64,000 nucleotides of DNA from Plumapathes pennacea (taxonomy: Eukaryota > Cnidaria > Anthozoa > Antipatharia > Myriopathidae), in the NCBI GenBank assembly GCA_964036295.1, contig OZ038462.1:35732355-35796354 (forward strand), in the 5' to 3' direction. Below, one piece after another: positions 52,939 through 63,224 of the stretch (its first letter is position 1; each line of letters starts with the position of its first letter). The notes under the pieces were generated by a model, which did not search any database, was not told where the DNA came from, and worked only from the letters and a program-made list of their open reading frames with translations. Position numbers and translations under genes: made by a program.

Positions 52939-55540
52939 TTGTCTGATCTACCAATCTCAAACGATACACCTATAAGTAACTCAAACCCAACTCTTGGTCT
53001 TCCTAAGACCAGAGGGTTTAAAATGGCTGAAATTAACATAACTAGTCTCCCAAAATATATTGACCAACTCAGAGTCTATATGCTCACTAAGCCAGTGGAT
53101 ATTCTTGCTATAAATGAAACCCGCCTGGATAACAGTATTAGTAGCGAAGAAATGAGTATACCCGGCTATGTGCTTGAAAGAAAGGACCGAAATAGAAATG
53201 GAGGGGGCGTGGCACTATACATCAGGAATGTTATTGATTACGATTGTGATAACACACTAACTCTGAGTGGGCTAGACCTGGAATGGCTCTGTGTTAAAAT
53301 TAAGAAACCAAAAGCCAAACCGTTCTTAGTTGCAACATGGTATAGGCCCCCAAGCTCACCAATAAATTTGATGGACACATTTGAGTGCCTCCAAGAAAAA
53401 CTAGAATCACAAGAGATTGAAATTAACATCCTTGGTGATTTAAACTGCGATGTTAGTGCCACTCCCTGTGACCACCATACATCACGATTACTTGAAATAT
53501 GCAATACTCTCCAATATCAGCAGCTTATAAGACAGCCAACACGAGTCACAAAATATACATCTACCACTATAGATCTTTTTTTGACAAATGAAACTGCAAA
53601 ATTTTCTCATCATGGAGTATCAGAGATCAGTATCAGTGATCATAATCTAATATATGCTATACGAAAAATACCATCCCTGAAGTCGAGTCCTAAGATCGTT
53701 GAATCAAGACAATATAGAAACTTTGATCAAAATAGATTTAGGGAGGATCTTATGTTGATCCCATGGGAAAATATAGAAAATTACATCGATCCCAATTTTG
53801 CCTGGCAAACATGGAAAGAAACTTTCCTTTCTGTTTGTAACCATCATGCTCCTCTAAGACGCAAAAGGGTACGAGCCAAGCCAGCCCCTTGGTTAACATC
53901 AGAACTTAAAAGCCTCATCTTTGAAAGGGATAAGTTAAAGAAGATAGCTAAAAGGCTCAATACAGGAAACAGTTGGTTGGAGTATAAACATATTAAAAAT
54001 AGTCAATTATAGTATTAAATCTGCCAAAGAGGAATACTATAATTTGTACTTCAGAGAAATTCTAAGAATATAAAACAAACATGGAAAGGCATTGATAACT
54101 TACTGGGCAGCAGAGTTAATACAACATCTATTAAAATATCATATATAATGATATAAACCATACTACCCCAGAGGAAATCAGTAATGCTCTAAACTCCCAT
54201 TTTACTGAAATTGGGCCAAAGCTAGCTTCTCGACTGCCACCCTCTTCAAGGCAGTTCTTAGACTATATCACTCCTACAGAACACTCCTGGGGAGACATCA
54301 AATACAGAGGTTATTGAGTTGATAAAAGCTCTACCAACAAATAAAGCTTTCGGTTTAGATGGTATCAGCACTAGGCTGTTAAAGGAGGCAGACACAATAA
54401 TAGCCCAATCTCTTACTTTTTTATTTAACCTTTCTATTAGAACTATGACCTTCCCAAATGATTGGAAAGTTGCTAGAGTGACACCATTATATAAAGATGA
54501 TAAGAAGTGCATTCCTGATAATTATAGACCTATTTCAGTTCTGCCAGCTGTCACTAAGCTCATAGAAAGGATTATCTTTAACCAACTTTACAGTTATCTT
54601 ACAGAACATGGCATACTTACAGATTCACAATCAGGTTTCCGACCCTTACATTCCACATTGACGGCTCCACTAGATGCCACCAATGACTGGTACCAAAATA
54701 TAGATAAGGGTCTTCCAAACGGAGTTATTTTTCTGGACCTAAAAAAGGCCTTTGACACCATGGACCACAAAATTCTGTTAGGTAAACTGAAACTTTATGG
54801 TGTCGACCAAGCAAGCCTAAACTGGTTTGCTTGATACCTTACAGAACGAAAACAAAAAACTTTTGTTCATGGTGTGCTGTCAGATAGCTGTACAATCAAA
54901 CGTGGAATACCCCAAGGTTCTATCCTTGGTCCGTTACTCTTTATAATCTATATAAATGACCTTCCAAATTGTGATCTCTACTCTAAAGTGCGGATGTATG
55001 CAGATGATGCTAACCTAACTATCGCAAACTCTGATGAGAAAATACTAGAACAACAGATGAATCATGACCTATGCAAAGTACATACATGGCTAAAAGCAAA
55101 TAAACTGAGCCTAAATGTGGTCAAGACAAAATATATGATAATAGCTAGTCAGTATAAGATAAAGCATCTTGAGCATCATTTTCAAGTACTGGTAGATCAC
55201 AAACCCCTGCTAAGGGAAACGACATATAATTATCTAGGAGTTGAGACAGACCAATCATTAACTTGGAAGGAGCAACTAGACAAAATTTTAAAGAAAGCAT
55301 CAGGAGGGATTGGAGCTCTAAGGCGTGTCAGACATCTTGTACTATGATACATTACTCACGATGTACAGCTCTCTCGTACTACCATATTTCGATTACTGTA
55401 GTTCAGTATGGGGAAGCTGTGCGAAAGGGATAGCTGACAAGCTACAAACCCTCCAAAGCAGAGCTGCCAGGGTGGTGACCCTCTCAAATTATGATAGGCG
55501 GTCAGTTGACATACTGGATGAACTTAAAGGGGTACTTTGA
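52939..55540 (+). pseudogene. LINE ORF2 endonuclease/reverse transcriptase (broken)
   Basis: 52939-54012: APE-type endonuclease with INITSLPKYIDQLR, ILAINETRLD, GGGVALYIR, LGDLNCD and SISDHNLIYA (metal-binding E, D and H positions present). 54319-54834: reverse-transcriptase fingers and palm with KAFGLDGIS, YRPISVLP, SGFRP and LDLKKAFDTMDH; then an in-frame TGA at 54832. 54835-55347: GIPQGSILGPLLF and the catalytic YADD. 55325-55540, other frame: YFDYCSSVWG, QSRAARVV. Retrotransposition from this copy is impossible as it stands. Confidence 0.88.
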
Positions 55541-56092
55541 CCAAAATCGGACCACTTTGAAATATTATTTTAACCACTATTATTTAAATGTTCGTATACA
55601 GTGCCACTATTTTGAATAAATACAATTATGTTGATTTGACATGCCGACTGTTGTGTGATTCCGCCCGGCGTTGTGTCTATATGAAAAGCCGCCGTCTAGC
55701 TAACTTGACCGTTTTATTAAGCTACAACAATCACACTGAAACACCGCCTTTTTGTATTCACTAACGCTTGTAATTATGGCTTTTAGTTGCATCGGTCCGA
55801 AAAGTGCTTCAAATTTACTCGAATGCACTCATAACGTTGTCATGCCGCCACAGCGTGCGATGTGCGATGAAAACGAAAGTTCAGTCCTTGCAATTCTGCT
55901 AAACGAAACATCTAAGAAAGCAGTTTGATGACAGTTTGCAAATTGTGGGACTCTTAAACTGCTCAAACTTCGAAAAAATTCCCTCGTCAAGACTTCCAAA
56001 AATAATTTCGACAAACGGTTTGGTAGGATTGTTAGTGGTGTGCTAAAGATTGCTTTTGACTGTTTTAAATTGAATTTAAGTAGTTAGCTATA
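55531..56092 (+). repeat. Foreign segment inside the LINE, related to 56816-57045
   Basis: The LINE frame stops making sense after DILDELKG (55530) and resumes at MYKSINETVPNYL (56096). Between them, 55775-56010 is about 90% similar to 56816-57045 (ATGGCTTTTAGTTGCATC, AAAGTGCTTCAAATTTACTC, GACAGTTTG). The second copy sits outside the LINE, right beside the 5' flank of CLN3-C. About 15 codons of LINE sequence were lost at the junction. Class unknown. Confidence 0.65.
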
Positions 56093-56466
56093 TTAATGTA
56101 CAAGTCAATTAATGAAACTGTACCAAATTATTTGACCCAAATCTTTGATAGTACAAACTCTGTACATTGCTATAATTTAAGAAACTCGTCATATAACATA
56201 TTTGTACCAAGACCACACACTGAAGCAGGGAAACATAGCTTCCATTATAGAGGGGCGGTTCTCTGGAATAACCTATCGAATGACCTTAGAAGTCAGACAA
56301 ATTTAAGATCCTTTTTAAATTTTTTATAACCATTTTAGTTTTCATAGTTTTTATAGGATAATAACTCTAAGGGAACTTTTATACTAGGATATAATGTATT
56401 TTTTAGAATTTAAATGACTGTGTGTAGTACATTTTTAGCGTTTTGAAATATTTGCAATTATTATAG

Positions 56467-56498
<32 letters not shown>

Positions 56499-56588
56499 TA
56501 TTATCAATTAGCATAGGTTACACGGATTTCTAGAAGAGCATTTGTATGAGAGAAATACCGTGTTGAAATAAAGATTGATTGATTGATG
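56093..56588 (+). pseudogene. LINE ORF2 C terminus, 3' UTR and tail
   Basis: The frame at 56096-56329 (FDSTNSVHCYNLRNS, HYRGAVLWNNLSNDLRS) is the conserved end of L2/CR1-type ORF2. It is followed by an AT-rich 3' UTR with an (ATT)n microsatellite (56467-56501) and the GATT tail. Confidence 0.85.
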
Positions 56589-56795
56589 TCATGATATGTA
56601 AATCATAAATTTTACTCAGCGTGTCGAAAGTCATATATAAATCATGACTTTACACTCGGCGTGTCGAAAGTCATTATATATAAATCATAGATTTCACTCG
56701 GCAGGGTATTACTCATGATATGTAAATCATGAAATTACGCTCAACTTTCAGTTTCATTATCTATAAATAAATGCTCTGGCAGAACATCCGTTGTA
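56589..56795 (-). repeat. Inverted copy of the transposon subterminal repeats at 50607-50820
   Basis: Read in reverse it gives CAACGGATGTTCTGCCAGAG, then TTGAGCGTAATTTCATGATT, then the CATGATTTACATATCATGA units. The pair brackets the foldback element and the LINE, so both probably inserted between the ends of one older element. Confidence 0.75.
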
Positions 56796-56815
56796 CTGCA
56801 ATCAATAGTAATAAT

Positions 56816-57045
56816 ATGGCTTTTAGTTGCATCAGTCCGAAAAGTGCTTCAAATTTACTCGAATCGTCTCATAACAAGTTGTCACGCCGCCACAGCGCGC
56901 GGGGTGTGATGACAATGAAAAGTTCAGTTCTCGCAATTTCTGCCGAACGAAACATCTAAGGAAGCAGTTTGATGACAGTTTGTCAAATTGTGGGACTTTT
57001 AAACTGCTCAAACTTCAAAAATTCCCTCGAACAAGACTTGTCAAC
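56816..57045 (+). repeat. Repeat matching 55775-56010
   Basis: Same sequence class as the segment inside the LINE. It starts near ATATGGCTTTTAGTTGCATC and passes into the truncated 'CAAATGCCC' element of CLN3-C at about 57110. Confidence 0.65.
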
Positions 57046-57109
57046 TTTCGACGATCTCTTGCACTTTCACCTCGATCTTTAGTTGCTCTCCAAATTGGAG
57101 GGACTGATC

Positions 57110-57541
57110 CTGGAATGCAGCTCCGAATACAGTTTCACGTACGTCGTCACAAGAAGAGGAACAGATGACGAAATCCTTTACTTTTTGACTGCCGACCAAC
57201 ATTTTGTTGATAGTAAAATGCCCGGCTGGGCGGGCAAAATCTTGAGTCAAATGCCCGGGGTAAGCCCACAGCTAAAACTGACTCATGAATTACGTCAAAG
57301 ATCGATGCTCGGTACATGCCAGTACTTGACAGCTATATAATCACCACAGCGGAGCAGTTAAATTGACGCGGCGCCAGATCTGTCGGGAGCTGATTTGGTT
57401 CATTTCGTATCGAATGACCCCACAAATCCTCTTCCGTTACCACACAAACAACTTACAACACATTATTCGCAACCTAAAGCGACTTCTATAAAATAAAAGA
57501 AGTAATCAAACTTTCTCTGAATTTATAATTTCGCAGCTGAG
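57110..57541 (+). promoter_or_regulatory. 5' flank of CLN3-C, including truncated upstream repeat
   Basis: 57110-57275 is the 3' half of the 'CAAATGCCC' element. 57290-57541 aligns with the conserved flanks of A and B, retaining TATAAAATA at 57487, 55 bp before the ATG, and the ACCACACAAACAACTTACAA segment that B lacks. Confidence 0.5.
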
Positions 57542-59580
57542 ATGAACGCCGCGGTACCACAGAGCAGCGAGAGCTTCAAGAACACCATGGCCTTTTTCAT
57601 CTTCGGTTTCACTACGAACAGCTATATCTATGGCGTAAATTATGGGGCAGCGGAAGACGTATTGAGCGGGACGAAGATATCTACCTCCGTCGTCTACATG
57701 TGTGATATTGGTCCTTACTTTCTGGGCTCCTTAATCCTGTCGATGTTCTTGAATTTCCCCCCGTTACTATCAGTAATAATGGCTTATTTGCTGTATACAG
57801 TTGGTATTGTTCTTGTGGCAGTTACAGAAACTGTTGAAACCAAATTGGTAGGGATCTCCATGATCTCTCTAGCAATCTGTGTCAGCGAAGTTAGACTTCT
57901 CTCCGTGACGACTTTCTATGAAGAAATAACGAGCAGAGCATACGCCGCTGGTACTGGATTTGGTTCTGCCTTCGGTGTCCTCTATTACACAGGTATACAT
58001 ATATGTTTCCAAACATTTCCTCTCGTTTCAAGTAATCTACAATGGCGATCAAAATACCCTTTCCCGCTTCATCGCTTGAGTTTGTTATGTAAAAAATACT
58101 TTTGAATAGCAAAGTTAGGCAATGCATTCTACTCCTATTAGACATCGTGTTCCAGTCGAGCTCTATATTAAGGCTTCTGTAGCTGATGAGTGCTTATTTT
58201 TGTTCAGGACAATCTTTGCAGCTGCGCTCTGTAACAGTTGGATACTATTCATCAGAGTGACTTTTGATTTATGTGCCCATACAACATCAGCGTAATCCAG
58301 AATAGGCAGTTTCATCGTTTTAACAAAAAGTGCTTTCGTTCTTCTGGTAATATAATCCCACCCTATAATAATTCTCGTCCTGTATTTTCAGGGTAACTTC
58401 TTTCAGCGAATTCAATTTCTAAGGGCCGCCCATCAGGATGAACTTAGACTTGAAATGTGTTGATGCATGCTTTAAAGTTCGAATTTTTTTCAAAATTACG
58501 ATGTTGTGAGTCATCCCGGATTCTAGAGGCTGTTTTTAGCCGGTCCCCCCCCCCTCCCCTCCCCTACCATTTTTGTAGCTTGTGTTAATACCAGTTTTAG
58601 TACATTTTTGTAACTTATCTCTCAGGATGATGGAAATACTGGGGGTGTCAACTCTAACAAACGCTGTTTCGGGAGAACGAACTTTTGTCGGGAATCGGGA
58701 GACGAAAACTTTACTGTACGATTATGACCTTAATACCCCTGCCGTCTCTTATCCCACAGGTATGACCACATGGTTCTGTGTTTCAATGAAGAATACATTG
58801 TTGCTGATCGCTTGGCTACCACTTTTGCTCCCAATATTCTACGGGCTCATGGACAAGAAACACAGTCAGTTCTCTAAGACAACCACTCATCAAGATATCC
58901 CATACAGCCCCCTTAACCATTCCTTGCACGAGGACCAAGTTCGTCTCACACACAAACAAAAATTCCGAGTAATTTGGTACAACATGCCACTTGCCCTGTC
59001 AATGTACGCTGGCATGCTTGGAAAGAACCTTTTGTCGCAGGCCGTTCTTACGACAGTGGTGTTTTCTGACGCTCCCTTTAGCCCACGTGATCACTATCAG
59101 TACTACCTCATAACCTTGGTTGCTGGTGATTTGCTAGGCAGGTCGTATGGTATGATCGTTCTATTACTCAAGTGCAAATTTTCGGCACAATACACAAGAC
59201 AGACTTGGGTTTTTGCTTCACTAATTATCACTTTTGTAGTATTCCTAGTTTGTGTCGCCTGGTTCCGCTTCCTACATCATGTCTGGATTGTTATCGTAAT
59301 CTGCTTTCTTGTCGGTCTTTGTTCAGGAGTCGTATTTGACTTCACCTTTGCGGCAGCCAACGGCGAACCAAACTCTCTCTCGAAGGAGTTTTCACGGGCA
59401 ATTCTGTTGTTTCCTTACTCTGCAGGGATATTTTTCTCTAGTTTTCTGGGAATGTACATCGAGCCTTTACTAAACGAGCGTTGTGAGTACGTTTTTGGAA
59501 AGAGTGCCACACAGTGTCTGGCCAGAATAATGCAAAATGGAAGTAACGCCGACATGTGCCTTGGTAGCATTAGCGGTTGA
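57542..59580 (+). CDS. CLN3 (battenin)-like lysosomal membrane protein, copy C
   Basis: Two coding exons: 57542-57992 and 58760-59580. The donor is CACAG|GTATAC and the acceptor CCCACAG|GTATGA, in the same phase-1 Gly junction, giving 423 residues. This is the most diverged copy: exon 1 has TTNSYIYGVNYGAAEDVL, CDIGPYFLGSLILSMFL and ICVSEVRLLSVTTFY (closer to the human GLGEVTFLSLTAFY at the Glu). Exon 2 has MYAGMLGKNLLSQAV and FSAQYTRQTWVF, and a 1-2 residue length change near the C terminus (FGKSATQC). All frames are open. The intron is 767 bp with the shortened LINE relic and an intact empty site for the RecQ palindrome. A G tract 12 bp after the stop (59596-59610) opens a MITE-like segment, so the 3' flank of A and B is lost. 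Function by family only. Confidence 0.82.
58170..58470 (-). pseudogene. LINE remnant in CLN3-C intron (shortened)
   Basis: Corresponds to 38726-39070, with an internal deletion of about 80 bp around 58350. It includes the uninterrupted AATCCAGAATAGGCAGT site. Confidence 0.7.
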
Positions 59581-60062
59581 TGTCGATCCCAAGAGGGGGG
59601 GGGGGGGGGGGACTCCCATATGAAAAAGGACCGGGATACTCGTCGTACGGCTTAGGGGTCAAAATTACAGTTTTGGTGCCACTTAGGGTGCTCATCATCA
59701 AATTAACAATGTATGTTCATCATTACGCATGTTCATTATTTTATCGCGGTTGTTAAGGTATCAGGATACCCTCGTGAACGACATGCGTTCAAACCCATTT
59801 TTCGCGCTAGTGTTACATTTAACTAATAATAAAGTATATATTTTCTGAAAGCTCAACAATCACAGATTTAGGTTAAAGCTTTATATTTTTTGAATTTGTT
59901 AAAGAAAGAAAGTTATCGGCTTCCGAGTGAATTTTGACCTTGCCTCATTAAAAAGCCTAATGTCACTCGGATTTTACCCAATTTGATTATTTATTGTTTC
60001 AGCCTAATGTTGACACAATGAAGAAAGAAATGGTGTCTCTGAATTTAGATATCTTGTCCATA
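59581..60062. other. G-tract MITE-like segment and unassigned DNA
   Basis: A G tract at 59596-59610, then a segment (CACTTAGGGTGCTCATCATC) related in reverse to 9530-9600. No gene. Confidence 0.45.
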
Positions 60063-60321
60063 TACAAAGTTATTGAATGAATGTTTATTATTTATACACG
60101 AAAAATTCTAACAACCATAGTTGATTTACACAGAAGCCGTGTTAAAATAATATACTACATGGAAGTTTAAATTTAATGATAAAATCCCTCCCACCTTTTA
60201 GGCATCCAAAAAGTTGATGGCTTTAAGTTTGCTTCTAAATGATTCTAGGGATGTGGCCTTGTGTAAGCCAATAGGAAGCTTGTTCCACGTTGTGGCACCA
60301 TTGTAACTAAAGTTTTTTTTC
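60063..60321 (-). pseudogene. L2/CR1-type LINE 3' end
   Basis: The minus strand reads NFSYNGATTWNKLPIGLHKATSL, then FRSKLKAINFL and a stop, the typical end of ORF2. The short 3' UTR closes with an ATTC-type tail (60065-60078). Confidence 0.75.
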
Positions 60322-60324
60322 ATA

Positions 60325-60885
60325 AATTCTGTGTTTGGGCGTGTTCTTTTGCTAAACAACTGTGTTCCCTCTCCCGCTTGTAAGTGCGGTGCTCCAAGAG
60401 AAACTAGAAGCCACTTTCTTCTTTTCTGTCCCAGATTTGCTGCCCTCCGTACTGAACTGCTTACCTCTATTGCGCAGGTTGCCGGTCATGCTTGGGCTAA
60501 TTCGACTTTATCGAACAAAGTTAACTGGCTCTTAAATGGTTTCCCAGGCTTAGATTATGATTCTAATGCTTTTATTTTTAAATCAGTACAATCTTTCCTA
60601 ATGCAAACCAAGCGTTTTTGCTAGTCTTCATGTCTTACTTTAACTATTTGTCCCGTCCTCTAACAGGGTGTTAAATCATTTTCAATTATTAGTTGTTATC
60701 TTAACATTATCGCATGTAAATTAGCTTTCTATTTTGTCTTTATGTTTGCTTGTTTTGTTCAGCTCCTTAAAAAATAATTTTTGTATTAAATTTACGTAAA
60801 CTCCCTAGATGAGCTGCATTCTGCAGCTCTTGGAGTTAATGTAAAGTTCCAAATATTGTTTAAATAAAAAAAAAAAAAGGTGTAT
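60325..60885 (+). pseudogene. LINE ORF2 C-terminal zinc-ribbon region, 3' UTR and poly-A
   Basis: The plus frame at 60331-60624 carries FGRVLLLNNCVPSPACKCG, then ETRSHFLLFCPRFAALR, the C-x-C...H...C module found at the C terminus of several LINE families. It is followed by a 250-bp 3' UTR ending in an A12 run (60869-60880). It lies head to tail with the preceding LINE end on the opposite strand. 5' truncated. Confidence 0.78.
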
Positions 60886-61779
60886 GAATTATTATTCGAT
60901 TCATCAAAATATCAGGTGTTATAAGCAAGTCCTATAACAACAATCCGTGAATGAAACTTGCCGTAACGGTGAATTTCCGCCACTAAACAGCTGCATCCCG
61001 GTACCAGACTCGGCCTAAGTGAATACTGTATTCCCTTTCAAGTAGGAAATTCAAGGAGGATCCATTTTCCTTTACACTAAATATGTTTAGCATCTTTTCA
61101 ATACAGTCAATCGTCTTACTGTAAAATCTAGCGACTCGCTTTGACGGTTCTAAATTTGGCACACACAGACAAAAAAACAAACATACACGTATGTGGTTAG
61201 GATAAAGCATTGGCTGGAGAAATCGCGGCTTTTCTTGAAATTCATAAAAACTTCGGTGTCCAAGATCGACTTTGCTTGGCTTTCAAGCCTCGGGAGTATT
61301 CTGTAGTTGCGTGTAAATGTTTTCTCAGCGAATTTTGAAGTTCAGCTAGTGTCTACGAAAATTGCAGACTGTGCACGTTGTCTGAACTAAACCAGACTGC
61401 CGTGTGACAAAGATTTTTTTAGCGGCCGACTGGTGACGTCGCTACACAGCCGTGGTTTGCTGAAAAAAAAAATTAAATAATGTCCGAACGGAAAATAAAC
61501 AAGAATCCCGCTTTCCGAAAACCCACTACTGAGCGAGGGGATATCTGCGATTATCGTATTTCTAGTAAATATATAAATTTCCTGTCACCAGACCTTTTAA
61601 CCTTTAGAAGCCTAATGTGTGCCCTATTTTCTGCTAGCGGACAGTTTCTCGTTTCTATTTTTTATAAACTAGACGTAAAATGGTTTCTTGTGACAATATC
61701 TGCCAAGGCGTATCAAAATATTTCCCGTCCCCTCAGTCCAAGAGCATTAAACAGCGATTTTACTTCTGTAGAACAAACA
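60886..61779. other. No gene; repeated 'GATATCTGCGATTATCGTATTTCTAG' segment
   Basis: 61535-61570 repeats, in reverse orientation, the end of the segments at 5086 and 42086. The plus frame at 61480-61818 is otherwise unrecognised. Confidence 0.45.
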
Positions 61780-62012
61780 CAATCATGGTCAAAATTGTTG
61801 GGACGATTTCAAGTTTAACCCCTCCCCCCATTCAATGTTGGGTAGTTGAGCATGGTTTGGTTCATAGCTGCACCACGGGCCAACATTGAATGGAGGGGAG
61901 GGGGAGGGACTTGAAAACAAGAAATACGAGACCCCCATAGGAAGTACGGATTTACATTGTGCTCCGGATGTGCGTAAGGGGAGCGTCCCAACGACTTTTG
62001 ACCATGATTGTA
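61780..62012. repeat. MITE with ACAATCATGGTCAAAA inverted ends
   Basis: The left end ACAATCATGGTCAAAATTG, then TTGGGACGATTTCAAGT, is the inverse of CGTCCCAACGACTTTTGACC and ATGATTGT at the right. An inner pair, CCCCATTCAATGTTGG and CCAACATTGAATGG, forms a second stem. About 230 bp. Confidence 0.85.
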
Positions 62013-62263
62013 GTCATACTTCTAAGGGCTTGTGAACGATTCTCGCTGCAATCACCGCATGTCAGATTACAGCATTTGTTATGGTTTTAGTCTTGAAAGA
62101 AAAAATAAGACATCTGACTAATTAAGACTCCAAGTTCCGATTGCTCTGAGGAAACTGGCGACAGAAGCGTATTCAACAATACTTCAAGGGGAAATGATCA
62201 GCATACAGGTTCTAATACATTCTTGAAGTGATCGAGTTACAAGATACGGGTAGAATATATTTG

Positions 62264-62557
62264 TCACGGTGATTGTTCCATTTCCATGACTAACCTTTGT
62301 TGCTTGTCCTTTCTGAATAAGTATCTGAGTTTAATACAAAACGGCGTCTGAAGTTCCCGATTCGCTTTCAAGCGCTGTTCTCTTTGTGGAGTCTTTTTTT
62401 CGGCTCGCTTGTGTTCATGCCGCTTTCGATCGGCATTCATGCGCTGTTTTCTCTGCGGAGTCTTTTCTTCGGCCCGCTTTTGCTCTTGAAGTTGTCTATT
62501 CGCTTTCAAGCGCTGTTCTCTTTGTGGAGTGTTTTCTTCGGCTCGCTTGTGTAGCAT
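62264..62557 (-). pseudogene. Tandem 23-residue repeat ORF (KRAEEKTPQR.QR)
   Basis: ATG at 62557. Three units of KRAEENTPQREQRLKANRQL type in 69-bp steps, then PFCIKLRYLFRKDKQQR and a stop. Highly charged, probably helical. A single unit of the same family is at 42245-42300. Such TPQ/TPEQR repeats occur, to my knowledge, in proteins encoded by repeat elements of invertebrates. Host gene or transposon relic cannot be decided; the short length favours a relic. Confidence 0.45.
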
Positions 62558-62613
62558 ATACTTTTGTAGCTTTGATAGTGATTCACATATTTGCCAAGTT
62601 TCAAGCCAATTGA

Positions 62614-63092
62614 TTAAAATCCACTGAAATGCAGGTTTCCGAAAGAAACACTTTCACATTTAAAGATTCTGGGGAGACCAGGGAGCCGGAAACCTCAGTG
62701 TTTACATAATCGCCTCATCTGTCAGCGATCTGTCAAAACACCGCAGTTAGTGCTTTCCAGGCATCTTGTAGGTAATTGAAACATGCAGCACAAAAGACCG
62801 CCGTGTATAACAACGGACATCAACGCTTCGTTCAGGTAAGTTTCGCAACATCTATTTTCGCTTCACAGTTGCACTCACCACTCAACACCAATTCAACCTT
62901 TTGCAACCACAGTTGGAATTCGGAATGAGTTCAAGCAAACGACAAACTCGTTCTAAACGTAAAAAAAGCGTTCACAAAGGCATACAAGGAAAGATTTCTT
63001 GCGGCATTTCATTATTCTTGCAGATCTGCTGTTAGTCATGCGTTATCCGTCGCGTGGCTAAAATTTGTACTTTATTGTTTTGCATGACTGCT
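62614..63092. other. No gene recognised
   Basis: A possible short first exon, ATGCAGCACAAAAGACCG at about 62783 running to TTCAG|GTAAGT at 62836, is the only splice-like signal. About 18 codons, so support is weak. Confidence 0.3.
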
Positions 63093-63224
63093 TGGGTTCA
63101 CACTAGATCGCCAAGTCTGACTTAGTGGCGGCTTAAGACGACTTAGCGATAAAAACGTGCCTGAACGACTAAGTCATAAAATTCGATTTTTGACTCTAGT
63201 GTGAACCCAACTAGTGTGAACCCA
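63093..63224. repeat. hAT-like MITE with TGGGTTCACACTAG ends
   Basis: TGGGTTCACACTAGA (63093) pairs with TCTAGTGTGAACCCA (63195-63209). The right end is repeated once more at 63211-63224. The interior holds ACTAAGTC/GACTTAGT repeats. Confidence 0.75.

Larger units (their letters stand above)
52441..56588 (+). mobile_element. Non-LTR retrotransposon (L2/CR1-type LINE), decayed
   Basis: Contains an ORF1 esterase-like remnant, an endonuclease and a reverse transcriptase in order, and ends in a (GATT)n tail (56573-56588), a 3' end typical of L2/CR1 elements. It is interrupted by a foreign segment between about 55531 and 56092. The 5' end is not defined; the first coding signal is at about 52456. 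Damage: broken frames at 54003-54318, a TGA at 54832, a frameshift near 55340, plus the insertion. Confidence 0.85.

Noticed and set aside
53238-54512. Minus-strand frames within the LINE
   Set aside because: They are antisense to the endonuclease and reverse transcriptase, whose motifs are unambiguous on the plus strand.
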